Source of the DNA: Deltaproteobacteria bacterium
GTDB lineage: Bacteria; Myxococcota_A; UBA9160; PR03
DNA: 6,225 nt
NCBI GenBank assembly: GCA_018262315.1
Contig: JAGSPS010000308.1
Span: forward strand, 1 to 6,225
Reading direction: 5' to 3'
The notes under the pieces: generated by a model
Databases searched by the model: none
Seen by the model: the letters and a program-made list of their open reading frames with translations, nothing else
What the model was told of the DNA's origin: nothing
Made by a program: the position numbers and the translations under genes
Shown: one piece after another, positions 1 to 5,228 of the stretch
How positions within the stretch are numbered: position 1 is the first letter of the stretch
Layout: every line of letters starts with the position of its first letter

Positions 1-126
1 GAAGCCGTGCTCGTGGAAGAGGTCGCGCGCGGCGGCGAGGATGCGCGCGCGACTCTTGCGGCCGCGCACCAGGCGCCCGTCGTCGGGACGCAGCGGCGGT
101 CGGATCGGCTGCGGGGTCGCTTCCAC
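1..126 (-). CDS. TetR/AcrR-family transcriptional regulator, N-terminal part (runs off left edge)
   Basis: The minus strand encodes the start of a TetR-type DNA-binding domain. About 42 codons are visible. The basic lead-in RGRKSRARILAAARDLF followed by HEHGF is the classic first helix of the TetR_N helix-turn-helix domain, which begins near residue 22-24. The recognition helix and ligand-binding domain lie beyond the window. I place the start at the GTG whose first base is 126, because this leaves a normal 20-residue leader. A TTG at 162 is the main alternative, and neither has a clear Shine-Dalgarno. The frame is open back to the stop codon of the upstream GST gene, 78 bp away, so the two are probably co-transcribed. 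TetR proteins are usually ligand-responsive repressors that often control their own operon or a neighbour; the target here is unknown. The family call is firm for such a short piece, but the specific role cannot be seen. Confidence 0.75.
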   Translation of the reverse strand, partial: MEATPQPIRPPLRPDDGRLVRGRKSRARILAAARDLFHEHGF

Positions 127-204
127 GCGGCGAGCATGGCGAAGCTCGCGCGCTCGACGCAACCACGACGCACGAAACCGAGCGCCGGGCGCGCCGCGCG
201 GCGG

Positions 205-918
205 CTAGGCGCCGATCTCCGCGTCCACGCGGTCCATCAGGGCCCGCAGAGCCGGTCGGGCCGCCAGCATGCGGGGGCCACCGGGAATGTGTCCCGATTC
301 GAGGCTGCGCAGGAACGCGACGACGGTGAGGTCCGCGCGGCTCACGCGATCGGCGTGGAAATAGGGCCGCGTGCCGAGGAAGCCGGTCAGGTCGTCGAGC
401 CGCCGCTCGAACTCCTGATCGAGATGACCGAGATCCACGTCGCCGGCGCGCTCCGCGATCGCTTCGCGCACGCGCGACAGCACACCGAGTCGCGCCAGCT
501 CGCCGATCATCGGGCTGGCCCCGGTCGTCGGCAGCTCTGCCACCTTCGGCAGGTCGAAGAGCGCGCGCAGCCAGCGCAGCCAGTAATAGTAGAAGGTCTC
601 GCCGGTCCATTGCTCGAGAGCGCGTTGCGCGCGCGCGGTGCGCGGGTCGCGCGCGAGCAGCGGCGGCTCGGGAAACTGCGCGTCGAGCCAATCGAGGATC
701 TTCGAGGAGTCGGCGATGCGCACGCCGTCGACGTCGAGCACCGGCAGCAGGCCCGTCTCGGGATTCCAGCGTTGGAAGTCCTCGGCGCTCGACGGCTCCA
801 CGACCTGATACGCGAGCTTCTTCATCCGCAGCGCGAGCCCCACCTTCACGACGAACGGCGCCTGCCCCGGTCCGTAGATGGTGACTTCGGGTGTCGCGTG
901 CGGATCGCGCGCGCTCAC
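205..918 (-). CDS. Glutathione S-transferase family protein
   Basis: This 237-residue protein has the two-domain plan and length of cytosolic GSTs. Residues 11-88 form the thioredoxin-like domain: first strand and loop VTIYGPGQAPFVVKV (12-26), the WNPETGLLPVLDVDG segment with the cis-proline at Pro59, and the DSSKI turn (Asp70-Ser71) that in GSTs contacts the gamma-glutamyl group of glutathione. Residues 91-237 are an all-helical C-terminal domain with an aromatic stretch (FYYYWLRWL). The usual catalytic Ser, Cys or Tyr at the end of strand one is not obvious: the loop is GPGQAPF. Conjugating activity is therefore uncertain, and a stress, isomerase or structural role is possible. An ATG at 927 would add three residues, but I prefer GTG at 918: it forms a GTGA overlap with the dnaJ stop, and an AAGGA motif lies 9 nt upstream of it, whereas that motif directly abuts the ATG. 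The overlap implies translational coupling to dnaJ. Confidence 0.85.
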   Translation of the reverse strand: MSARDPHATPEVTIYGPGQAPFVVKVGLALRMKKLAYQVVEPSSAEDFQRWNPETGLLPVLDVDGVRIADSSKILDWLDAQFPEPPLLARDPRTARAQRALEQWTGETFYYYWLRWLRALFDLPKVAELPTTGASPMIGELARLGVLSRVREAIAERAGDVDLGHLDQEFERRLDDLTGFLGTRPYFHADRVSRADLTVVAFLRSLESGHIPGGPRMLAARPALRALMDRVDAEIGA

Positions 919-1853
919 GATTCCCATTCCTTGCGGATGCCGGGCGGGTCGTAGGCGGCGAGTTCGCGTAGCTTCGCGGTCGCTTCGGGATCGAGGCCGA
1001 CCGGAACGCGGATCTGCACGGTGACGTAGAGATCGCCGCGCGCGCCGCTCTTCGGGTCGGCGATGCCCTTGCCGCGCAGTCGCAGCCGGCGCCCCGAATC
1101 GCTGCCGGGCGGCACCGTCACGGTCGCCGTGCCTTCGAGCGTCGGGATCTCGACGCGCGCACCGAGCGTCGCCTCGCCCACCGTCACCGGCAGATCGAGC
1201 AGCACGTCGCGACCGTCGCGGCGGAAGATCGCATTCGGGCGGATGCGGATCCTCGCGAACAGGTCGCCGGTCGCTCCGCCGCTGCGGCTCTCGGCGCCCT
1301 TGCCGGGGATGCGGATGCGACCGCCGTCGTCGACGCCCGGCGGAATCCGCACCGTGACGCGCTCGGGCTGCAGGCGTCCGTCGCGATCGGGTCGCGTCAC
1401 GCTGATCTGTTTGGTGGCGCCGCGCGCCGCTTCGAGGAACTCGAGTTCGAGCATCACTTCGAGATCTTCGCCGCGGAACGCCGCCGCGCTGCGGCGGCCC
1501 CGCCCGCGACCGCCGAACACGCCGCCGAACACGTCCTCGATGTTGAAGCCGAAGGCGTCGCCGCCCATCCCGTGACCGCCGCCGAAGCGACGCGAGGCGC
1601 GCGCCGCATTGGCGTCGAAGCCGGCTTCGAGCGAGACCGCCCCGAAGTCGTCGTAGAGCGCGCGCTTCTCCGGATCCGAGAGCACCGCGTACGCCTCCGA
1701 GACTTCCTTGAAGCGCTCTTCGGATTCGCGGCGGCCCTGGTTCAGGTCCGGGTGGAACTTGCGCGCGAGCTGGCGATACGACTTGCGAATCGCGTCGGCG
1801 TCGGCGCCGCGCGCGACGCCCAACACTTCGTAGAGATCGCGACGCCTGGCCAT
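915..1853 (-). CDS. DnaJ/CbpA-type Hsp40 co-chaperone without zinc finger
   Basis: This 312-residue J-domain protein would stimulate the ATPase of DnaK-type Hsp70 and deliver unfolded clients to it in the cytoplasm. The J domain spans about residues 5-70, with the essential HPD tripeptide at 34-36 and the closing motif EAYAVLSDPEKRALYD. A Gly/Phe-rich linker follows (about 89-118), including IEDVFGGVFGG, which resembles the DIF-type motifs of DnaJ. Two beta-rich substrate-binding domains occupy about 128-205 and 206-285, each with a PPG turn and a GKG motif (IPPGVDDGG and PGKG; VPPGSDSG and RGKG). There are no cysteines, so the four CxxCxGxG repeats of true DnaJ are absent. This is the class B or CbpA architecture, of normal length. 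The start is the ATG at 1853, just after the stop of the upstream E2-like gene, with a weak AGGGA ribosome-binding site overlapping that stop. Upstream in-frame codons lie inside the neighbouring gene and are not used. Confidence 0.95.
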   Translation of the reverse strand: MARRRDLYEVLGVARGADADAIRKSYRQLARKFHPDLNQGRRESEERFKEVSEAYAVLSDPEKRALYDDFGAVSLEAGFDANAARASRRFGGGHGMGGDAFGFNIEDVFGGVFGGRGRGRRSAAAFRGEDLEVMLELEFLEAARGATKQISVTRPDRDGRLQPERVTVRIPPGVDDGGRIRIPGKGAESRSGGATGDLFARIRIRPNAIFRRDGRDVLLDLPVTVGEATLGARVEIPTLEGTATVTVPPGSDSGRRLRLRGKGIADPKSGARGDLYVTVQIRVPVGLDPEATAKLRELAAYDPPGIRKEWES

Positions 1854-1858
1854 CGTCC

Positions 1859-2449
1859 CTACAGCTTCTCCGGGTGCTCGAGCCGCTCGCGCAGCCGCTC
1901 CAGCGTGCGCGCGCAGTAGAGACCGTCTTCGATGCGCTCGTCGTAGGTGTACTTGAGCGTCACGCGGCGACGCCCCGACGCGTCGGGCGTGATGCGACCG
2001 ATCACGCAGAAGACGGGGCAGTTGCCGTGTTCCCACAGATGGTGGTAGCCGGCGTCGAGTCCCACCGAGCCGAGATTTGCGACGAAGGCCGATGCGTAGA
2101 GCGGATCGCTGTGGATCATGCCGGCGGGCAGCAGGCCCAGCGCGTCCGCGCGATGCACCAGCCACATCGCGGCGCGGACCACCGGAACCGGCAGCCGCAA
2201 CAGGATGTCGATCTCGGAGTCCGAGGTGGTCTTCCTGCCGGAGCGCCCGTAGTCGAGTGCATCTAGGATCTTGTCAACCATCTCCGGGAGCGAATGGGCC
2301 GGTTCGACGCGCTGCTTCACCGTGAGGATCGGCGAATCGTCGTCGAACGCGCCCTTGGCGCTGAACGAGAGCCAGATGCCGTCGCGCTGCCAGAGCCGCC
2401 CGCCGGCGACGAAGCGGTTGAGGCGCGGCCGCTCGTGGAAGATCGTCAT
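1859..2449 (-). CDS. 2-oxo acid dehydrogenase E2-type acyltransferase-like protein, apparently N-terminally truncated
   Basis: From ATG 2449 the ORF gives 196 residues resembling the catalytic domain of lipoamide acyltransferases (E2) and chloramphenicol acetyltransferase. Matching parts are the helix with HERPRLNRFVAG (5-16), the conserved core ANLGSVGLDAGYHHL (124-138), a hydrophobic strand (PVFCVIGRI, 145-153) and the C-terminal motif TYDERIEDG (168-176), corresponding to the E2 DHRxxDG active-site motif. The catalytic His is Glu here (Asp170-Glu171-Arg172). No lipoyl or subunit-binding domain is encoded and no E1 or E3 gene is nearby, so this is an orphan of unknown substrate. The catalytic domain is usually about 220-230 residues; the N-terminal strands before the HERPRLNRF helix are missing, and only about 125 bp separate this ATG from the lnt stop. 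Possible earlier non-ATG starts are TTG 2461 and TTG 2488. No good ribosome-binding site was found. The gene could be a remnant or a functional short form. It ends 5 bp before dnaJ. Confidence 0.6.
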   Translation of the reverse strand: MTIFHERPRLNRFVAGGRLWQRDGIWLSFSAKGAFDDDSPILTVKQRVEPAHSLPEMVDKILDALDYGRSGRKTTSDSEIDILLRLPVPVVRAAMWLVHRADALGLLPAGMIHSDPLYASAFVANLGSVGLDAGYHHLWEHGNCPVFCVIGRITPDASGRRRVTLKYTYDERIEDGLYCARTLERLRERLEHPEKL

Positions 2450-2459
2450 CAGCCCGTGC

Positions 2460-2498
2460 AAGACGAGTGAGCCGAACGAGCGAGCCAAACGAGTGAGC
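2460..2498 (-). repeat. Three-copy 13-bp tandem repeat at the 5' end of the E2-like gene
   Basis: Read on the minus strand, three consecutive 13-mers occur: GCTCACTCGTTTG (2498-2486), GCTCGCTCGTTCG (2485-2473) and GCTCACTCGTCTT (2472-2460). The first ten bases of copies 1 and 3 are identical, and copy 2 differs from them by one base. The array lies between the lnt stop codon and the best ATG of the E2-like ORF. Because 13 is not a multiple of three, a change in copy number would change the reading frame of anything translated through it. It is short and imperfect, so it may be an old duplication rather than an active repeat. Confidence 0.7.
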
Positions 2499-2574
2499 GG
2501 TTCCGATCGATCCAGGGCATCGATCCAACGAGACCGGGTGCGTGGCTTTGGCGCCGCGCCGGCAGTCGGCCAGC

Positions 2575-4119
2575 TTAGCCGTCCGCGCTGCGACGAGCCC
2601 CTCGCCGCTCGCGCTTCGGCCCCGATCGAAGCGTCGCGGCGAGCAGCAGCAGCAGCGCCGTGACGAGCGGCCAGTCGCCGGTTCGCGCGTAGAGCGGCGG
2701 CGCACCGGCGGCAGCAACTTCGGCGCGCAGCGTGCCTTCCTCGAACGCCGGGATCGTGGCCACGACGCGCCCTGCGGCGTCGATTACGCCCGAGATGCCG
2801 GTGTTGGCGCCGCGCACCACCGGCATGCGCATCTCGACGGCGCGGTAGATGGCGTGGTCGAAGTGCATCTCGGGATACCCGACGCGGCCGAACCAGGCGT
2901 CGTTCGAGAGATTCACCAGCAGCCGCGCGCCGGCCGCGCGGAAGCGGCGCACGAGATCGGGGTAGGTGATCTCGAAGCACACCGGTGTCGCGAACGGAAT
3001 CACGGTGGTCCGGAAGACGGTCGCTTCGACGCCCGGCAGGTACGGATCGCCCTCGACGACCGGGCCGATCAACGCCGCGAGCGCGCCGCCGAACGCCGGG
3101 TCGTACTCGGAGAACGGCACCAGGCGCTGCTTGTCGTACGACTCGACGAGGCCGCGGCCCGGCGCAAACAGCACGACCGCGTTGCTGCGGCGACCGCCCT
3201 GCGAGCGCGGCGCGCCCGTCACGATCGGTACGCCGATCGCGCTGGCGAGTCGTTCGAGCTGCTCGCGCAACGCCGGCGTCCGGTCGAGGTCGATGTCGAC
3301 GGCCGTCTCGGACCACACGACGAGGTCGAGCGGTGCGGCGGCGAGCGTTCGCGTCGCCGCTTCGTGACGCGCGATGTTGCGCGCTGCCGACCCCGGCTGG
3401 AAGCGCTCGGCCTGCGGCACCGACGCCTGCACGATCCCGACGCGCAGCCGCGGGACGTCGCCGGGCGTGAGCGTCGCGAGTCGCGCGGCGCCGTAGCCGA
3501 GCCACAGCGCGGCGATCGCAAGCGGCGCCAGCAACGCGAACCCGCTCTGCCGTCGCAGCGCGATCCCGATGCCGCCGCCGACCGCCAGCAGCACGAACGA
3601 CACCGCGTACTGGCCGCCGAGATCCGCCGCCTGGATCGCGAGCGGCCAGCGCGTGACGGTCTGCGCAGCGAGTAACCACGGCGTTGCGAGCAGCGACCCG
3701 CGCAGCCACTCGCCGAGCGTCCAGATCGCCGCGAACGCGAGCGGCGCGGCGGCGTCGCGCAGGCGCGGTCGCACCGCGGCGTAGACGGCGGCGGCCGTCG
3801 CCGGCACCAGCGCGAACCCGAACACCACGATCGACGTGAAGATCCACGCGGGCAGCGCCGCGACCTGGTACTCGACGACCAGCGCGTGGAGCACCCAGTG
3901 CCCCGACCAGAGCGCGAACGCGCCGCTGTAGAGCCACGCGAGCGCAAACGCGCGCCGCGGCTGCGCGCCGTCGAGCACGAACGCGAGCGGCGCGAGCATC
4001 ACGAGCCCGAGCCCGGGCACGCGGTAGGGCGGGTAGGCGAGCGCCGTCGCGACGACGCCCGCGGCGATTGCCACGGCGATCGTCGCGGGTCGTCGCAGCA
4101 GCTCCGGCTCGTCACGCAC
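2575..4119 (-). CDS. lnt: Apolipoprotein N-acyltransferase
   Basis: Lnt transfers an acyl chain from a phospholipid to the N-terminal cysteine of diacylated prolipoproteins, the last step of lipoprotein maturation at the inner membrane. The 514 residues match the roughly 510 of E. coli Lnt. The N-terminal part (about 10-210) is a chain of hydrophobic segments, followed by a periplasmic nitrilase-type domain (about 224-470) and a final membrane helix (about 484-498). The nitrilase catalytic triad is visible: Glu271 in VVWSETAV, Lys330 in SYDKQRLVPFSEY and Cys381 in TPVCFEITYPDLV. The downstream signature NLSNDAWFG is at 403-411. The start is GTG at 4119; an in-frame stop only four codons upstream rules out a longer form. 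No strong Shine-Dalgarno is seen. lnt is divergent from the 5-alpha-reductase-like gene and first in a minus-strand series with the E2-like gene, dnaJ, the GST and tetR. All key residues are intact, so it should be functional. Confidence 0.96.
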   Translation of the reverse strand: MRDEPELLRRPATIAVAIAAGVVATALAYPPYRVPGLGLVMLAPLAFVLDGAQPRRAFALAWLYSGAFALWSGHWVLHALVVEYQVAALPAWIFTSIVVFGFALVPATAAAVYAAVRPRLRDAAAPLAFAAIWTLGEWLRGSLLATPWLLAAQTVTRWPLAIQAADLGGQYAVSFVLLAVGGGIGIALRRQSGFALLAPLAIAALWLGYGAARLATLTPGDVPRLRVGIVQASVPQAERFQPGSAARNIARHEAATRTLAAAPLDLVVWSETAVDIDLDRTPALREQLERLASAIGVPIVTGAPRSQGGRRSNAVVLFAPGRGLVESYDKQRLVPFSEYDPAFGGALAALIGPVVEGDPYLPGVEATVFRTTVIPFATPVCFEITYPDLVRRFRAAGARLLVNLSNDAWFGRVGYPEMHFDHAIYRAVEMRMPVVRGANTGISGVIDAAGRVVATIPAFEEGTLRAEVAAAGAPPLYARTGDWPLVTALLLLLAATLRSGPKRERRGARRSADG

Positions 4120-4237
4120 GCGCGGAGGTTACCGCGCGGAAGTCATCGGGATGGCGGCAGGGAAGGTCGCATCGTTGGGTGTGCGCTCCGTTGCGGCGGC
4201 GGCGGTCCGAGATCGCCGCGCTAGCATGCCGCGCCCG
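4120..4237. promoter_or_regulatory. Divergent intergenic region between lnt and the 5-alpha-reductase-like gene
   Basis: This gap of about 118 bp separates two genes that start in opposite directions, so it should hold the promoters of both. I could not identify convincing -35/-10 pairs, an operator palindrome or a strong ribosome-binding site on either strand. It contains a run of GGC triplets near 4193-4204 and is otherwise unremarkable. The function is inferred only from the divergent arrangement. Confidence 0.4.
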
Positions 4238-4999
4238 ATGGAACCCGATCGCTGGTATTTCTACGGCCTCGTCGGCCTCGTCGCCGCGGGGGTCGCGTCC
4301 TTCCTGGCGCTGCTCTTCGTGGCCGCCCCCTATGGTCGCCACGAGCGTCCCGGCTGGGGCGCGAGCGTTCCGACGCGCATTGCCTGGGTGGTGCAGGAAC
4401 TTCCCGCGCCGCTGCTCTTCGCGATCGTGTTCCTGCGCGGCGAACACGCCTTCCGCCCGGTCCCGCTCGCATTCTTGTTGTTGTGGCAGATGCACTACCT
4501 GCAGCGCACTTTCGTGTATCCGCTGCGGATGCGCGTCGGCGTGTCGCGCGTGCCGCTCACGACGATCGCGCTCGCGATCGCCTTCAACGCCGTCAACGCC
4601 AGCCTCAACGCCTACGCGATCAGCCACGGCGCGCTGCGCCACGTCGAGTCGTGGTTCGCCGATCCGCGCTTCGCGATCGGCGTCGCGCTGTTCCTCGCCG
4701 GCTTCGCCGTGAACCTGCAATCCGACGCGATCCTGCGACGCCTGCGCAAGCCCGGCGAGACCGGCTACGAGATCCCGCGCGGCGGCCTCTTCCGCTTCGT
4801 CTCGTCTCCCAACTACCTGGGCGAGATCATCGAGTGGTGCGGCTGGGCGCTCGCCACCTGGACCTGGGCCGGCGCCGCGTTCGCGTTCTTCACGATCGCG
4901 AACCTGCTGCCGCGCGCGCTCTCGCATCACCGCTGGTATCGCGAGAAGTTCCCCGACTACCCGCGCGAGCGGAAGGCGATCATTCCGGGCGTGCTCTAG
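4238..4999 (+). CDS. Steroid 5-alpha-reductase family (3-oxo-5-alpha-steroid 4-dehydrogenase-like) membrane protein
   Basis: The 253-residue protein is a multi-pass membrane reductase strongly resembling human SRD5A1/SRD5A2 (about 255-259 residues), which reduce the C4-C5 double bond of 3-oxo-4-ene steroids using NADPH. Hydrophobic segments run through most of the chain. Landmarks match the human enzymes: VQELP with Glu54 (catalytic Glu57 in SRD5A2), HYLQRTFVY with Tyr87 (Tyr91), NLQSDAILRRLRKPGE (159-174), IPRGGLFRFVSSPNYLGEIIEW (its N192 and E196 match N193 and E197), LATWTWAGAAFAFF, and RALSHHRWY with Arg226 and Tyr234, ending PDYPRERKAIIPGVL. The C-terminal half binds NADPH in this family. 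I chose ATG 4238 (MEPDRWYF) because it places the first membrane helix as in homologues. ATG 4226 adds only four residues, and ATG 4151 would add a low-complexity leader. The bacterial substrate could be a steroid, another enone lipid or an isoprenoid; the sequence alone does not tell. The 3' end overlaps a convergent short ORF by 20 bp. Confidence 0.92.
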   Translation: MEPDRWYFYGLVGLVAAGVASFLALLFVAAPYGRHERPGWGASVPTRIAWVVQELPAPLLFAIVFLRGEHAFRPVPLAFLLLWQMHYLQRTFVYPLRMRVGVSRVPLTTIALAIAFNAVNASLNAYAISHGALRHVESWFADPRFAIGVALFLAGFAVNLQSDAILRRLRKPGETGYEIPRGGLFRFVSSPNYLGEIIEWCGWALATWTWAGAAFAFFTIANLLPRALSHHRWYREKFPDYPRERKAIIPGVL

Positions 5000-5168
5000 T
5001 CGCCGCGCGCGGAGTCCAGTTCACGCTGCACGACCTGGGGCGCACCTTCGCGACCGCCGCGGCGGGGATCGTGCCCGCACACGCTGCCCGTGCGGGCTCG
5101 ACGAAGCAATAGATGCCGTACGGCAGCCAGATTGCGGCGGCGAGCAGCAGGAAGATGCGCGTCGCCAT
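4980..5168 (-). CDS. Short membrane-anchor ORF, possible remnant of a small membrane protein
   Basis: This 62-codon ORF starts at ATG 5168 behind an excellent Shine-Dalgarno (AGGAG, 5-nt spacer), much better than that of any other gene here. The first 24 residues contain one hydrophobic segment, IFLLLAAAIWLPYGIYCF, then a Glu-Pro. The rest is Arg/Ala-rich, unlike a folded domain, and its last 20 bp lie antisense inside the 3' end of the reductase gene. From memory, the N-terminus is reminiscent of the first helix of small four-helix membrane proteins such as the DUF4345 type (about 120 residues). If so, everything after the first helix has been lost or shifted out of frame. It follows the patatin gene by 60 bp on the same strand and could be co-transcribed with it. 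It may be a real single-pass small protein or a decayed gene. Confidence 0.45.
   Translation of the reverse strand: MATRIFLLLAAAIWLPYGIYCFVEPARAACAGTIPAAAVAKVRPRSCSVNWTPRAATRARPE
5073..5097. terminator. 8-bp perfect hairpin between convergent genes, possible terminator stem without T-tract
   Basis: GCCCGCAC at 5073-5080 and GTGCGGGC at 5090-5097 form a perfect 8-bp GC-rich stem with a 9-nt loop. It lies 73 bp past the stop of the plus-strand reductase gene, in the convergent zone. No T-run follows on either strand, so it is not a standard intrinsic terminator. It also lies inside the short minus-strand ORF. A perfect 12-bp palindrome (CCGCCGCGGCGG, 5054-5065) sits just to its left and may add to local RNA structure. 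A terminator or transcript-end stabilising role is inferred from position alone. Confidence 0.35.
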
Positions 5169-5173
5169 CGGGT

Positions 5174-5178
5174 CTCCT
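5174..5178 (-). promoter_or_regulatory. Strong Shine-Dalgarno for the short membrane ORF
   Basis: Read on the minus strand, GTGAGGAGACCCGATG gives an AGGAG core separated by five bases from the ATG at 5168. This near-consensus site is the main reason for believing that the short ORF at 4980-5168 is, or descends from, a translated gene. Confidence 0.7.
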
Positions 5179-5228
5179 CACGGGTTCCGAGCCGCCTGGG
5201 CCGGGGCTGCGACCCGCCCGCGCGGAAC

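Noticed and set aside
7..954. Long plus-strand ORF of 315 codons opposite the GST gene
   Set aside because: It is antisense to a clear GST-fold protein. Its translation is Arg/Ala/His-rich with no recognisable domain, as expected for a shadow frame in high-GC DNA.
1854..2165. N-terminal extension of the dnaJ frame upstream of ATG 1853
   Set aside because: It lies within the E2-like gene and is Arg-rich. The J domain starts properly at the ATG at 1853.
2542..3675. Plus-strand ORF of 377 codons opposite lnt
   Set aside because: It is antisense to lnt, Arg/Glu/His-rich, with no family motif or ribosome-binding site.
2450..3937. Large N-terminal extension of the E2-like reading frame through the lnt gene
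   Set aside because: The frame is open for hundreds of codons but overlaps the intact, motif-complete lnt gene and is Arg/Ala low-complexity until the E2-like homology begins near 2460.
4193..4204. GGC triplet run as a possible regulatory repeat
   Set aside because: It is only about four triplets, expected by chance in DNA of this composition.
4151..4237. Earlier ATG starts (4151 and 4226) for the 5-alpha-reductase-like protein
   Set aside because: The extra residues from 4151 are Ala/Arg-rich and absent from family members. The first membrane helix is correctly placed from ATG 4238, and no ribosome-binding site favours 4151.
4112..4930. Minus-strand ORF of 272 codons opposite the reductase gene
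   Set aside because: It is antisense to a protein with strong SRD5A homology. The translation is highly charged and repetitive, typical of an antisense frame in GC-rich DNA.
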